Positions 1-9,348 of a stretch of DNA of 64,000 nt are shown one piece after another. Below the pieces are notes generated by a model. The model was not told the origin of the DNA. It saw only the letters and a list, made by a program, of their open reading frames with translations, and ran no database searches. The DNA is from Burkholderiales bacterium (GTDB taxonomy: Bacteria > Pseudomonadota > Gammaproteobacteria > Burkholderiales > Burkholderiaceae_F): contig JADJWR010000001.1 of the NCBI GenBank assembly GCA_016716275.1, positions 434,001-498,000 on the forward strand. Reading direction: 5' to 3'. The position numbers and the translations under genes were made by a program. Every line of letters begins with the position of its first letter. Positions within the stretch are counted from its first letter, which is position 1.

Positions 1-783
1 TACGCTGCCGGCGCGCTCGTCCACCTGGACACCTGGCCCGAGGCGCGCGGCAAGGACCTGGCGGCGCTGCAGAACGGCGCCCGACTGTTCGCCAACTACT
101 GCATGGGCTGCCACGGCGCCAGCCTGATGCGCTGGAACCGCCTCGAGGCGATCGGCCTGGACGACCGGCAGATCCGCGAATTCCTGATCTTCGGCAACCA
201 GAAGGTCGGCGACACGATGACGATCGCCATGCGGCCGGCCGACGCCAAGCAGTGGTTCGGCAAGATGCCGCCCGACCTGTCGGTGATCACGCGTGCCCGC
301 ACGTCTTTCGACTACAAGGGCACCGACTATCTCTATTCGCTGCTGCGCGGCTACTACCGGGACGCCGGCAGCCCGACCGGCTGGAACAACGTCGTCTTTC
401 CGACCATCGGCATGCCGCACATCCTGTGGGAGCGGCAGGGGCCGCGCGAGGCGACCATCGAGCGCGTTCATCACGAGGTCGGCGGCAAGGGCATGGTGCG
501 CGAGGTGTCGGTGTTCGACGCGGCGGGCAACGTGACGGTCACCCGCACGCCGATCGAGGGTCACGCGGCCGAGGGGATGTCGCACTCGTTCAAGCCGGCC
601 GACCCGGCGCTGGCGCGCCAGTTCGACGCCGAGGTGGCCGACCTGGTCGCCTTTCTCACCTTCATGACCGACCCGAGCGCGACCACCCGGGTGCGGATCG
701 GCGTGTGGGTGCTGCTGTTCCTCGCCTTCTTCACCGTGCTCGCCTGGTGGCTGAACCGCGAGTACTGGAAGGACGTGAAGTAA
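1..783 (+). CDS. petC: cytochrome c1 of the bc1 complex (5' truncated)
   Basis: The frame is open from base 1, so the N-terminus lies outside the window; 260 residues remain. The protein carries the covalent haem of the ubiquinol-cytochrome c reductase complex and passes electrons to soluble cytochrome c. The haem attachment motif CMGCH is at residues 34-38 of the fragment. The segment MPPDLSVITRAR matches the family's PPDLS signature. The Met in FPTIGMPHI (residue 138) corresponds to the axial ligand Met of mitochondrial cytochrome c1 (IGMAPP). A single C-terminal membrane helix (VLLFLAFFTVLAWW) precedes a short basic tail, the usual anchor. sspA follows 60 bases downstream, a typical betaproteobacterial arrangement. 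Confidence 0.95.
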   Translation, partial: YAAGALVHLDTWPEARGKDLAALQNGARLFANYCMGCHGASLMRWNRLEAIGLDDRQIREFLIFGNQKVGDTMTIAMRPADAKQWFGKMPPDLSVITRARTSFDYKGTDYLYSLLRGYYRDAGSPTGWNNVVFPTIGMPHILWERQGPREATIERVHHEVGGKGMVREVSVFDAAGNVTVTRTPIEGHAAEGMSHSFKPADPALARQFDAEVADLVAFLTFMTDPSATTRVRIGVWVLLFLAFFTVLAWWLNREYWKDVK

Positions 784-843
784 GGCCGCGACCGCCGCCG
801 GCGCCGCGCGCCGGCCACGACGACAACTTCGGAACCCGAAACC

Positions 844-1446
844 ATGATGGTGCTTTACTCCGGAACCACCTGTCCGTTCTCGCAGCGCTGCCGCTTCGTG
901 CTGTTCGAGAAGGGGATGGACTTCGAGATCAAGGACGTCGATCTGTTCAACAAGCCCGAGGACATCAACGTGATGAATCCCTACGGGCAGGTGCCGATCC
1001 TGGTCGAGCGCGACCTGGTGCTTTACGAGTCGAACATCATCAACGAGTACATCGACGAGCGCTTCCCGCACCCGCAGCTGATGCCGGCCGACCCGGTGGC
1101 GCGGGCGCGCACGCGGCTGTTCCTGTTCAACTTCGAGCGCGAGCTGTTCGTCCACGTGCAGACGCTGGAGAACAGCAACAACCCCAAGCTGATCGATAAG
1201 GCCAGGCCGGCGATCCGCGACCGGCTGGTTCAGCTGGCGCCGGTGCTGCTGAAGAACAAGTACATGCTCGGCGACGACTTCTCGATGCTCGACGTGGCGA
1301 TCGCGCCGCTGCTGTGGCGGCTCGACCACTACGGCATCGACGTTCCGAAGAGCGCCGTGCCGCTGATGAAGTACGCCGAGCGCATCTTCAGCCGGCCTGC
1401 CTTCATCGAGGCGCTGACGCCCTCGGAAAAGGTGATGCGCCGCTGA
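844..1446 (+). CDS. sspA: stringent starvation protein A, GST-fold RNA polymerase-associated protein
   Basis: 200 residues. The N-terminal thioredoxin-like domain (GTTCPFSQRCRFVLFEKG, then NPYGQVPILVERD and LYESNIINEYID) is followed by an all-helical C-terminal domain, the glutathione-transferase fold. SspA proteins bind RNA polymerase during starvation and generally lack transferase activity; that role comes from the family. Two consecutive ATG codons (844 and 847) are possible starts. The position between petC and sspB supports SspA over a general GST. Confidence 0.9.
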   Translation: MMVLYSGTTCPFSQRCRFVLFEKGMDFEIKDVDLFNKPEDINVMNPYGQVPILVERDLVLYESNIINEYIDERFPHPQLMPADPVARARTRLFLFNFERELFVHVQTLENSNNPKLIDKARPAIRDRLVQLAPVLLKNKYMLGDDFSMLDVAIAPLLWRLDHYGIDVPKSAVPLMKYAERIFSRPAFIEALTPSEKVMRR

Positions 1447-1494
1447 TCGGCGGCCGGCGCCGGCGCCCGCGGGCAGCGTCGCTACACTGCGGCC

Positions 1495-1938
1495 ATGGCT
1501 GAAGTCTCGACCAAGCCCTACCTGGTCCGCGCCATCTACGACTGGTGCACCGATTCCGGCTTCACGCCGTATATCGCCGTGGCGGTCGACCAGAACGTGC
1601 GCGTGCCGGCCGAGTTCGTCAACAACGGCGAGATCGTGCTCAATGTCTCGCCGCTGGCAACCAGCCGGCTGCTGATCGACAACGAGGCGATCTCCTTCCA
1701 GGCGCGCTTCGGCGGCGTGCCGCGCGAGGTGTACGTGCCGATGGCGCAGGTGATCGCCGTCTACGCCCGCGAGAACGGCCAGGGCATGGCTTTCGAGGTG
1801 CCGCGCGCGATGAGCGCCGCCGCGCCGAGTGCCGACCGGCCGGCCGCCGACCTCGCGGCGGCGGGCGAACCGCTGAGCGAGCCGCCAGAACCGCCGAAGC
1901 CGACGACCGAACGGCCCCGCCTCACCCGGGTCAAGTAA
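1495..1938 (+). CDS. sspB: ClpXP protease adaptor SspB
   Basis: 147 residues. The folded substrate-binding domain covers about residues 1-105 (KPYLVRAIYDWCTDSGFTP, then NISP-like NVSPLATSRLLIDNEAISF and FGGVPREVYVP). A Pro/Ala/Glu-rich flexible linker follows. The last residues, RPRLTRVK, resemble the ClpX-docking tail of E. coli SspB, which also ends in VVK or VK. SspB delivers ssrA-tagged proteins to ClpXP. The gene lies 48 bases after sspA. Its stop codon overlaps the convergent galE stop region by 8 bases. Confidence 0.92.
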   Translation: MAEVSTKPYLVRAIYDWCTDSGFTPYIAVAVDQNVRVPAEFVNNGEIVLNVSPLATSRLLIDNEAISFQARFGGVPREVYVPMAQVIAVYARENGQGMAFEVPRAMSAAAPSADRPAADLAAAGEPLSEPPEPPKPTTERPRLTRVK

Positions 1939-2962
1939 TCCCGCCCTTGGTCCGGTAACCGTCCGGATTGCGGCGCTGCCAGCGCCAGCCGTCGGCGCAT
2001 GCCCGCTCGACGCCGAACTCCGCGCGCCAGCCGAGCAGCCGTTCGGCACTCGTTGGATCGGCCCAGCATTCGGCGATGTCGCCGGGCCGGCGACCGACGA
2101 TCCGGTACGCAATCGGCTGGCCGGTGGCGGCCTCGAACGCCCGCACCAGCTGCAGCACGCTGACGCCGCGGCCGGTGCCCAGGTTCACCGGCACCATGCC
2201 GGCGTGCCGCTGCACGAACTCGAAGGCGCGCAGGTGGCCAGCCGCCAGGTCGACCACGTGCAGGTAGTCGCGCACGCCGGTGCCGTCCGGCGTCGGCCAG
2301 TCGTCGCCGAATACGGCGAGCTGCTCGCGCCTGCCGGCGGCCACCTGGCAGATGAACGGGAACAGGTTGTTCGGGATGTCGTTGGGATCCTCGCCGATCT
2401 CGCCGCTCGGGTGGGCGCCGATCGGGTTGAAATAGCGCAGCGACACCACCGACCAGCGGTCGTCGGCGGCAGCGAGGTCGCGCAGCACCTGCTCGACCAT
2501 CGCCTTGGTCGCGCCGTATGGGTTGGTGGTGCGGACCGGCGCCTGCTCGGTGATCGGCAGCAGGTCGGGCGCGCCGTAGACCGTGGCCGACGAGCTGAAG
2601 ACGAACCGCCGCACCCCTGCCGTGTCCATCGCCCGCAGCAGCGACAGCGTGCCGCCGACGTTGTTCTCGTAGTAGGCGAGCGGCTGCGCGACCGACTCGC
2701 CGACCGCCTTCAGCGCCGCGAAGTGGATCACCCCGTCGAACGCGTGGCCGGCAAAAAGCCGCGCCAGCAGGGCGGCATCGCGCACGTCGCCCTCGACCGC
2801 CGTCAGCGGCCGGCCGGCGATGCGCTGCACGCGCTCGAGCGCCAGCGGTGAACTGTTCGAGTAGTTGTCGAGGCTCACCACGCGGTGGCCGGCTTCGAGC
2901 AGCGCCACCGCGGTGTGCGAGCCGATGTATCCGGCGCCGCCGGTGACCAGCAGTGTTGCCAT
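1931..2962 (-). CDS. galE: UDP-glucose 4-epimerase
   Basis: 343 residues, the standard length. NAD-binding GGAGYIG is at residues 8-14. The catalytic SSSAT is at 123-127, with Tyr149 and Lys153 of the YxxxK motif (NPYGATK). FNPIGAHPSG and the C-terminal NLGTGRG segment are GalE-like. It interconverts UDP-glucose and UDP-galactose for surface polysaccharide synthesis. It is convergent with sspB and the two coding ends overlap by 8 bases. There are no polysaccharide genes next to it. Confidence 0.95.
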   Translation of the reverse strand: MATLLVTGGAGYIGSHTAVALLEAGHRVVSLDNYSNSSPLALERVQRIAGRPLTAVEGDVRDAALLARLFAGHAFDGVIHFAALKAVGESVAQPLAYYENNVGGTLSLLRAMDTAGVRRFVFSSSATVYGAPDLLPITEQAPVRTTNPYGATKAMVEQVLRDLAAADDRWSVVSLRYFNPIGAHPSGEIGEDPNDIPNNLFPFICQVAAGRREQLAVFGDDWPTPDGTGVRDYLHVVDLAAGHLRAFEFVQRHAGMVPVNLGTGRGVSVLQLVRAFEAATGQPIAYRIVGRRPGDIAECWADPTSAERLLGWRAEFGVERACADGWRWQRRNPDGYRTKGGIT

Positions 2963-3069
2963 CGGGAGCAGGCTTCGCGTGAGGGAACCGCGGCGATGTT
3001 ATCGGCATCGCCGGCGGTGCGCTCGCCGGCCACCGGAGGCGGCGATCGCGGCTAAACTGCCCGCTGGCT

Positions 3070-3145
<76 letters not shown>

Positions 3146-3200
3146 CCAGGCGCTGACGGCCGGGATCCCGCCCCCCTTGGCCCGGCTGCCGCCCGGACGC

Positions 3201-3791
3201 CTAGCCCGCGCTGCCCATGCCGCCCCAGCGCGGCGCCAGCGAGTTGTCGATGCCGAACAGGTCGAGCACCCGCGCCAGCGTGTGGTCGACCAGCTCGTCG
3301 ATCGATGCCGGTCGCTGATAGAACGCCGGCACCGGCGGAAAGACGATGCCGCCCATCAGCGTCACCGCTTCCATCGCCCGGATGTGCGCCAGATTCAGCG
3401 GCGTCTCTCGCAGCATCAGCACGACGCGCCGCCGTTCCTTGAAGCAGACGTCGGCAGCGCGCGTGATCAGGTTGTCGGCCAGGCCGCCGGCGCAGGCGGC
3501 GAGCGTTTTCACCGAGCAGGGCGCGATCGCCATGCCCATCGTGCGGAACGAGCCGGAAGCCAGCGGGGCGGCGATGTCGCTGGCGTTGTGAACCACGTCG
3601 GCGAGCTGCTCGAGGTCGCCGCGCTTCATGCCGAGTTCCTGGTGTGCGTTCAGCACGCCGGCGGCCGAGACGACCAGGTGGGTCTCGGTGCCGCCGATCT
3701 CGCGCAGCCGCATCAGCAGCCGCACGCCGTAGACGGCGCCCGAGGCGCCGGTGATCGCGACGATCAGCCGCCGCGGCTCGGCGCCGGTCAA
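3201..3791 (-). CDS. ubiX: flavin prenyltransferase UbiX
   Basis: Makes prenylated FMN for the UbiD decarboxylase of ubiquinone synthesis. The FMN-binding start reads LIVAITGASGAVYG. The family segments APCSVKTLAACAGGLADN, LMLRETPLNLAHIRAME and GGIVFPPVPAFY follow in order. The frame has no ATG near the domain start. A TTG at 3791 overlaps the TGA of grxD (TTGA), which gives 196 residues, close to the family's usual 190, and suggests translational coupling. Starts further upstream would add about 78 residues that are just the shadow of grxD. Product confidence is high; the start is inferred. Confidence 0.9.
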   Translation of the reverse strand: MTGAEPRRLIVAITGASGAVYGVRLLMRLREIGGTETHLVVSAAGVLNAHQELGMKRGDLEQLADVVHNASDIAAPLASGSFRTMGMAIAPCSVKTLAACAGGLADNLITRAADVCFKERRRVVLMLRETPLNLAHIRAMEAVTLMGGIVFPPVPAFYQRPASIDELVDHTLARVLDLFGIDNSLAPRWGGMGSAG

Positions 3792-4108
3792 GCGGCCTGC
3801 GCTTTGTCGAGCACTTCCTTCAGTTCGCCCGACTCGAACATCTCCGTCATGATGTCCGAGCCGCCGACGAACTCGCCCTTGACGTACAGCTGCGGGATGG
3901 TCGGCCAGTTGGCGTAGTCCTTCACCCCCTGGCGCACGTCGTCGTCCTCGAGCACGTTGACCGTGACCAGGTTCTTCACGCCGCACTGCTTCAGGATTTG
4001 GATCGCGCGCCCGGAGAAACCGCATTGCGGAAACTGGGCGGTGCCTTTCATGAAGAGCACGATCGGGTTCTCGGTGACGGTCTTCTGGATGAATTCCTTG
4101 GGTTCCAT
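3788..4108 (-). CDS. grxD: monothiol glutaredoxin, Grx4 type
   Basis: 106 residues with the monothiol active site CGFS at 29-32, preceded by the basic KGTAQFPQ loop. NWPTIPQLYVKGEFVGGSDI forms the glutathione/[2Fe-2S]-binding half (cis-Pro in TIPQ). Grx4-type proteins bind a glutathione-ligated [2Fe-2S] cluster together with BolA and take part in Fe-S trafficking. It lies downstream of prmC and overlaps the proposed ubiX start. Confidence 0.96.
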   Translation of the reverse strand: MEPKEFIQKTVTENPIVLFMKGTAQFPQCGFSGRAIQILKQCGVKNLVTVNVLEDDDVRQGVKDYANWPTIPQLYVKGEFVGGSDIMTEMFESGELKEVLDKAQAA

Positions 4109-4244
4109 GGCAAACAGGGTCCGGCAGGTTCGTCGAAGGTGCGTGGCAGTGTAGGAACCGCCTCCGGGGGCGTCAAACGGGGCTGGCCGCGCCGAGCGTC
4201 GGGGCTTACGTCGATAGACCGGCGCGACGCAGGATCGGTTCCGG

Positions 4245-5063
4245 TCAGTCGCGGCCGGCCGCGGCCCAACGTCCGAGGCAGACGCGCTCGAGCCCGGCCA
4301 GGTCGCGATGCGTCTCGATGGCGTCGAACCCGGCGCGCGCGAACTGCCCGCGCACGCTCGGGCCCTGGTCGTATCCGTGCTCGACGGCGAGCCAGCCGCC
4401 GGGATTCAGGTGTGCCGGGGCGCCGGCGACGATCCGGCGCAGGTCGGCGAGCCCATCGGGGCCGGCCGCCAGCGCCCCGTGCGGCTCGTGCGCGAGGGCG
4501 CGCAGGCACGGGTCGGTCGAGGCGACATAGGGCGGGTTGGCGACGATGGTGTCGAAACGCCCGTCGATCTGCGAGAACCAGTCACTGAGCACGAACTCGA
4601 CGGCGGCGCCGAGCCGCCGCGCATTGTCGCGGGCGATCGCCAGCGCCTCGGCAGCGCGGTCGGCGGCGACCACCGAGGCCGGCCGGCACTCCAGGGCAAG
4701 CGTCACGGCGATGCAGCCGGATCCGGTGCCCAGGTCGAGCACGCGGGGCGCCGGCCGGCCGCGCAGGCGGGCCAGTGCGAGTTCGACCAGCAGTTCGGTC
4801 TCCGGCCGCGGCACCAGCACCGCCGGCGACAGCACGAACTCGCGGCCATGGAACTCCTTGCGTCCGCGCAGATAGGCGATGGGCTCGCCGCTGACGCGGC
4901 GAGCCCGCAGCCGCGCATAACGCGCGGCGCAGGCATCGTCGACCGACCGCTCCGGTCGCGCGATCAGGGCCTCGACCGTCGTTTCGAGCGCCTCGGCCAG
5001 CAGCAGCCGCGCCTCGGCGCGCGGCAGCCCGGAGCCCGCCAGCAGTTGCGCCACCGAGGTCAC
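4245..5063 (-). CDS. prmC: peptide chain release factor N5-glutamine methyltransferase
   Basis: 272 residues from a GTG at 5063 that overlaps the fumC stop (GTGA). The N-terminal helical substrate-binding domain is followed by a Rossmann SAM domain with motif I ([12 protein letters not shown], about 109-120) and the catalytic NPPY at 176-179. PrmC methylates the Gln of the GGQ motif of release factors. Its substrate RF1 is encoded two genes upstream in the same direction, with fumC in between. Confidence 0.94.
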   Translation of the reverse strand: MTSVAQLLAGSGLPRAEARLLLAEALETTVEALIARPERSVDDACAARYARLRARRVSGEPIAYLRGRKEFHGREFVLSPAVLVPRPETELLVELALARLRGRPAPRVLDLGTGSGCIAVTLALECRPASVVAADRAAEALAIARDNARRLGAAVEFVLSDWFSQIDGRFDTIVANPPYVASTDPCLRALAHEPHGALAAGPDGLADLRRIVAGAPAHLNPGGWLAVEHGYDQGPSVRGQFARAGFDAIETHRDLAGLERVCLGRWAAAGRD

Positions 5064-6451
5064 GGGGCGGCCGGCCCGATCATCGCTTCGACGCGTACCC
5101 AGCGGTCGAAATCCGCCGCCGCCACGCCGAGCGCGAGCGCCGCATCGCGCAGGCTGCTGCCGTCGCGGTGCGCCCGCTTGGCGATCGCCGCCGCTTTCTC
5201 GTAGCCGATGTGCGGCGCCAGCGCGGTGACCAGCATCAGCGAGCGGCCGACCAGCTCGCCGATCCGCTCCCGGTTCGGCTCGATCCCGCGCGCGCAGTGC
5301 GCTTCGAAGCTCGCCATGCCGTCGGCGAGCAGCCGGATCGACTGCAGCACGTTGTGGGCGATCAGTGGCTTGTAGACGTTCAGCTCGAAGTTGCCGCTCA
5401 TGGCGCCGATCTGGATCGCCACGTCGTTGCCGGCCACCTGCGCCGCGACCATGGTCAGCATCTCGCACTGGGTCGGATTGACCTTGCCGGGCATGATCGA
5501 CGAGCCGGGTTCGTTCTCCGGGATCGTGATCTCGCCGATGCCGGCGCGCGGCCCGCTGGCCAGCCAGCGGATATCGTTGGCGATCTTGGCCAGCGCCGCG
5601 GCGAGCGTCTTCAGCGCCCCGTGCAGCGCCAGCAGCGGCTCGTGCCCGGCCAGCGCCGCGAACTTGTTCTGGGCGGAGACGAAGCCGATGCCGGTATCCG
5701 CCGCCAGCTGCGCCGCCACCCGTGCGCCGAACTCCGGGTGCGTGTTCAGCCCGGTGCCTACCGCGGTGCCGCCGATGGCCAGTTGCCGCACGGCCGGCAC
5801 GGCGGCATCGATCGCCGTGCCCGAGAGGTCGAGCTGCGCGACGTAGCCGGAGAACTCCTGGCCGAGGCTCAGCGGGGTGGCGTCCTGCAGGTGCGTGCGG
5901 CCGATCTTGACGATGCCGGCAAACGCTTCGGCCTTCGCCTGCAGCGTCGCGCGCAACGCGGCGAGCGCCGGCCGCAGGCGCTCGTCGACGGCGACCGCCG
6001 CGGCCACGTGCATCGCCGTCGGAAAGACGTCGTTGCTGCTCTGCCCGCGGTTCACGTCGTCGTTCGGATGGACCGGCCGCGCCGGGCCGCGCTCGCCGCC
6101 GAGCAGCTCGGCGGCGCGGTTGGCGAGCACCTCGTTGACGTTCATGTTCGTCTGCGTGCCCGAGCCGGTCTGCCAGACCGACAGCGGAAACTCGCCGGCA
6201 TGCTGCCCGGCGAGCACCTCGTCGCAGGCCGCCGCGATCGCCGCCGCCGTGCGCGCGTCGAGTTCGCCGAGCCCGCGATTGGCGAGGGCGGCCGCGCGTT
6301 TCACGCGCACCAGCGCGCGCACCAGCTCGGGCGGCATCTTCTCCGTGGAGACGGCGAAGAACTGCAGCGAGCGCTGCGTCTGCGCTCCCCACAGCCGGTC
6401 GGCCGGGACTTCGATCGGGCCGAAGGTGTCGCGTTCCGTGCGCGTCGCCAT
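5060..6451 (-). CDS. fumC: class II fumarate hydratase
   Basis: 463 residues, typical for Fum[13 protein letters not shown] (about 97-108), THLQDATPL with the catalytic His188, and the mobile loop signature [11 protein letters not shown] (316-326) are all present. FumC is the heat-stable, iron-free fumarase of the TCA cycle. Aspartase belongs to the same superfamily, but SGTQTNMN and KVNPTQCEM fit fumarase. It sits 4 bases after prfA and overlaps prmC, so it is embedded in what is normally a prfA-prmC pair. Confidence 0.94.
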   Translation of the reverse strand: MATRTERDTFGPIEVPADRLWGAQTQRSLQFFAVSTEKMPPELVRALVRVKRAAALANRGLGELDARTAAAIAAACDEVLAGQHAGEFPLSVWQTGSGTQTNMNVNEVLANRAAELLGGERGPARPVHPNDDVNRGQSSNDVFPTAMHVAAAVAVDERLRPALAALRATLQAKAEAFAGIVKIGRTHLQDATPLSLGQEFSGYVAQLDLSGTAIDAAVPAVRQLAIGGTAVGTGLNTHPEFGARVAAQLAADTGIGFVSAQNKFAALAGHEPLLALHGALKTLAAALAKIANDIRWLASGPRAGIGEITIPENEPGSSIMPGKVNPTQCEMLTMVAAQVAGNDVAIQIGAMSGNFELNVYKPLIAHNVLQSIRLLADGMASFEAHCARGIEPNRERIGELVGRSLMLVTALAPHIGYEKAAAIAKRAHRDGSSLRDAALALGVAAADFDRWVRVEAMIGPAAP

Positions 6452-6455
6452 CGCC

Positions 6456-7538
6456 CTACCCGTTTTCGCCGAGCGCGGCCAGCAGCTCTGCCTGATGCTC
6501 GGCCGTAAGCGCCGCCGTGAGCTCCGACAAATCGCCGTCCATGATCTGGTCGATCTTGTACAGCGTCAGGTTGATCCGGTGATCGGTGACGCGGCCTTGC
6601 GGGAAGTTGTAGGTCCGGATGCGCTCGGAGCGGTCGCCCGAGCCGATCAGGCTCTTGCGCTGCGAGGCCTCCCTGGTCTGCTGCTCGCGCACCTGGCGGT
6701 CCAGGAGGCGGGCCGCCAGCACCTTCATCGCCCGCTCGCGGTTCTTGTGCTGCGATCGCTCGTCCTGGCACTCGACCACCAGTCCGCTCGGCAGGTGGGT
6801 GATGCGCACCGCGCTCTCGGTCTTCTGCACGTGCTGGCCGCCGGCACCGGAGGCGCGGAACACGTCGATGCGCAGCTCGGCCGGGTCGATCTTGACGTCC
6901 CTGATCTCGTCGGCTTCCGCCAGCACGGCGACCGTCGCCGCGGACGTGTGGATCCTGCCCTGGGCCTCGGTCTCCGGCACCCGCTGCACGCGGTGGCCGC
7001 CGGATTCGAACTTGAGCTTCGAATAGGCACCGGCGCCCTCGATGCGGACGATCACCTCCTTGTAGCCGCCGAGGTCGGATTCGCTGGCCGAGATGATCTC
7101 GGTGCGCCAGCGGTTCCGTTCGGCGTAGCGCATGTACATGCGCAGCAGGTCGCCGGCGAACAGTGCCGACTCGTCGCCGCCGGTGCCGGCGCGGATCTCG
7201 AGGAAGACGTTGCGCTCGTCGTTCGGGTCCTTCGGCAGCAGCAGGCGCTGCAGCTCGACTTCCAGCGTCTCGATGCGGCCCTTCGCGGCGTGGATCTCCT
7301 CCTCGGCCAGCACCTTCATGTCCGGGTCGGCAACCATCTCCTGCGCGGCGAGCAGGTCGGCCTGCGCCCGGTTGTAGTCATGGAACCCGGCCACCACCGG
7401 CGCGATGTCCGCGCGTTCCTGGCCGAGGGCGCGGAAGCGGTCCATGTCGCGTGCCGCCTCCTCGCGCGAGAGCAGCGCGTCGATCTCGGTCATCCGCTTC
7501 GCCAGCTGGGCGAGCTTGCTGTGCATCGAAGGTTTCAT
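6456..7538 (-). CDS. prfA: peptide chain release factor 1
   Basis: 360 residues, the same length as E. coli RF1. The start ATG at 7538 (MKPS) agrees with the E. coli N-terminus. The codon-recognition PxT motif is PET at 188-190 and the catalytic GGQ is at 233-235, the same numbering as E. coli. The C-terminal [22 protein letters not shown] block is RF1-typical. It terminates translation at UAA and UAG. It follows hemA by 62 bases and precedes fumC. Confidence 0.97.
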   Translation of the reverse strand: MKPSMHSKLAQLAKRMTEIDALLSREEAARDMDRFRALGQERADIAPVVAGFHDYNRAQADLLAAQEMVADPDMKVLAEEEIHAAKGRIETLEVELQRLLLPKDPNDERNVFLEIRAGTGGDESALFAGDLLRMYMRYAERNRWRTEIISASESDLGGYKEVIVRIEGAGAYSKLKFESGGHRVQRVPETEAQGRIHTSAATVAVLAEADEIRDVKIDPAELRIDVFRASGAGGQHVQKTESAVRITHLPSGLVVECQDERSQHKNRERAMKVLAARLLDRQVREQQTREASQRKSLIGSGDRSERIRTYNFPQGRVTDHRINLTLYKIDQIMDGDLSELTAALTAEHQAELLAALGENG

Positions 7539-7600
7539 CGCGACGGGGTCGGCAACGGCGGCGCGCCGGCACCGCCGGCACGGGGCGCATCCGCGGCCAG

Positions 7601-8890
7601 CTAATGCTCGGGGTGGGAATAGAAGCGCGACAGCAGCGCCACCAGCTGCGCGCGCGAGGTTTCGTCCTGGCCGGCGGCCTGGTGCAGCGCCGAGACCGGC
7701 GCGTGCAGGAACTTGTTGGTCAGCGCCTGCGCCAGCTGCTCGATCACTGCCTCCGGCGCTTCGCCACGCGCCAGCAGCTTCTTGGCCCGCTCGATTTCGT
7801 GCGCGCTCAGGCATTCGGCGCGGTTGCGCAGGCCCTGGATCACCGGCACCGCGGCGCGGGTGCGGATCCAGGCGTCGAAGTCGCGCACGCGCGTCTCGAT
7901 GATCGCCTCGGCCTGCGCCACCGCCGCCTGGCGGCTTTCGGTGCCGGTGGCAACGATCTGGCCGAGGTCGTCGACGGTGTAGACGTAGACGTCTTCCAGC
8001 CGTGCCACTTCCTGCTCGACGTCGCGCGGCACGGCCAGGTCGACGATGAACATCGGCCGGTGGCGGCGGTGCTTGACCGCCCGCTCGACCATGCCGAGCC
8101 CGATGATCGGCAGCGTGCTGGCGGTGCACGAAACGACGATGTCGAAGCGGGAGAGTTGCTCCGGCAGGTCGCCCAGCCGCATAGCTTGCCCCTGGAACCG
8201 GTGGGCAAGGCCGGTCGCGCGCTCGACGGTCCGGTTGGCCACGGTGATCGACTTCGGCCGACGGGCGGCGATGTGGGTGGCGGTCAGCTCGATCATCTCG
8301 CCGGCGCCGACGAGCAGCACCTCGCTCGCCGTCAGCTCGCCGAAGATCCGTTCCGCCACCCGCACCGCGGCGGCTGCCATCGACACCGAGTGCGCGCCGA
8401 TCTCGGTGCTGGAGCGCACTTCCTTGGCCACCGCGAAGGTGCGCTGGAACAGGTGGTTCAGCAGCAGGCCCAGGCCGCCCGCCTCGCGCGACAGCCGCTC
8501 GGCCTGCTTCATCTGGCCGAGGATCTGCGGCTCGCCCAGCACCATCGAGTCCAGCCCACTGGCGACGCGAAAGGCGTGGCGGACCGCGTCGGCCTGCGGC
8601 AACAGATAGACGGAACGGCGGAACTCATCACCGTCGAGGCGCTTCTCGGTCGCCAGAAAATCGGCCAGCGCCGGGCCTGCCGCCTGCGGCTGCTCGACGG
8701 CGCAATAAAGCTCGGTGCGGTTGCAGGTCGAGACGATCGCCGCCTCGGACAGCCGGCCGCGGCTCGAGTCCGACAGCCGCTCGCGCATGCGGGCGATGGT
8801 GCCGCCGATCTCCTCGGGCACGAACGCCACCCGTTCACGCAGCGAGAGCGGCGCGGTCTGGTGGTTGAGTCCGAGCGTAACTAAATTCAT
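7601..8890 (-). CDS. hemA: glutamyl-tRNA reductase
   Basis: First enzyme of C5-pathway tetrapyrrole synthesis: it reduces glutamyl-tRNA to glutamate-1-semialdehyde with NADPH. 429 residues from ATG 8890 ([14 protein letters not shown]). The catalytic Cys56 lies in STCNRTELY. The NADPH-binding [12 protein letters not shown] and a C-terminal dimerisation helix follow. The hemA > prfA > prmC order is widespread in Proteobacteria. An earlier in-frame ATG would add 40 residues without family similarity and was not used. Confidence 0.96.
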   Translation of the reverse strand: MNLVTLGLNHQTAPLSLRERVAFVPEEIGGTIARMRERLSDSSRGRLSEAAIVSTCNRTELYCAVEQPQAAGPALADFLATEKRLDGDEFRRSVYLLPQADAVRHAFRVASGLDSMVLGEPQILGQMKQAERLSREAGGLGLLLNHLFQRTFAVAKEVRSSTEIGAHSVSMAAAAVRVAERIFGELTASEVLLVGAGEMIELTATHIAARRPKSITVANRTVERATGLAHRFQGQAMRLGDLPEQLSRFDIVVSCTASTLPIIGLGMVERAVKHRRHRPMFIVDLAVPRDVEQEVARLEDVYVYTVDDLGQIVATGTESRQAAVAQAEAIIETRVRDFDAWIRTRAAVPVIQGLRNRAECLSAHEIERAKKLLARGEAPEAVIEQLAQALTNKFLHAPVSALHQAAGQDETSRAQLVALLSRFYSHPEH

Positions 8891-8911
8891 AAACCCTTGA
8901 TTCGCAGCGTG

Positions 8912-8917
8912 ATTATA
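8912..8917 (-). promoter_or_regulatory. putative -10 box of the hemA promoter
   Basis: On the minus strand the sequence reads TATAAT, a perfect sigma70 -10 element, 21 bases ahead of the hemA ATG. The hexamer 17 bases upstream (ACACTG) is a poor -35, so only the -10 is supported. Confidence 0.4.
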
Positions 8918-9027
8918 CGAACCGCCCGGGCGCGCAGTGTGGCCGAGAGGCGGCGCGACCCGCTTGACCCACCGCAAGCTATGGCACGATCCGCATGACG
9001 TCAACCCCACCGTGGAGGAAACGCGCC

Positions 9028-9273
9028 ATGTCGATCATCTGGGTGATTCTGGTCGGTTTCGTCGTTGGTCTGGTTGCCCGGGCCGTGATGCCCGGCGAGC
9101 AGAAGATGGGCCTGATACTGACCACCGTGCTTGGCATCGTCGGCTCGGTGGCGGCCGGCTATCTCGGGCAGGCGCTCGGCCTCTACCAGGCGGGGCAGGG
9201 CGCGGGGTTCATCGGCTCGGTCGTCGGCGCACTGATCGTCCTGTTCGTCTACGGGCTGCTAGCGAAGAAGTAG
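9028..9273 (+). CDS. GlsB/YeaQ/YmgE family small membrane protein
   Basis: 81 residues with three hydrophobic segments ([51 protein letters not shown]) separated by Gly-rich turns. This is the layout of the transglycosylase-associated/YeaQ family. Its function is unknown; members are often induced by stress. ATG 9028 is chosen because GGAGG lies 9 bases upstream, better than the earlier in-frame ATG. Confidence 0.85.
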   Translation: MSIIWVILVGFVVGLVARAVMPGEQKMGLILTTVLGIVGSVAAGYLGQALGLYQAGQGAGFIGSVVGALIVLFVYGLLAKK

Positions 9274-9348
9274 CCGGTTGCCCGCGCGCCGGGCCTTTCG
9301 CGCCAGCGGATTGCACCTCGCGACGACCACCGGGAGACGGAGACCCCC

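Noticed and set aside
1931..1938. Overlap of sspB and galE ends as a possible antisense control
   Set aside because: Only 8 bases at two stop codons; such convergent overlaps are common.
6986..6994. RF1 recognition motif PET instead of the E. coli PAT
   Set aside because: PxT is kept and PET occurs in other bacterial RF1 proteins as far as I recall, so it is not unusual.
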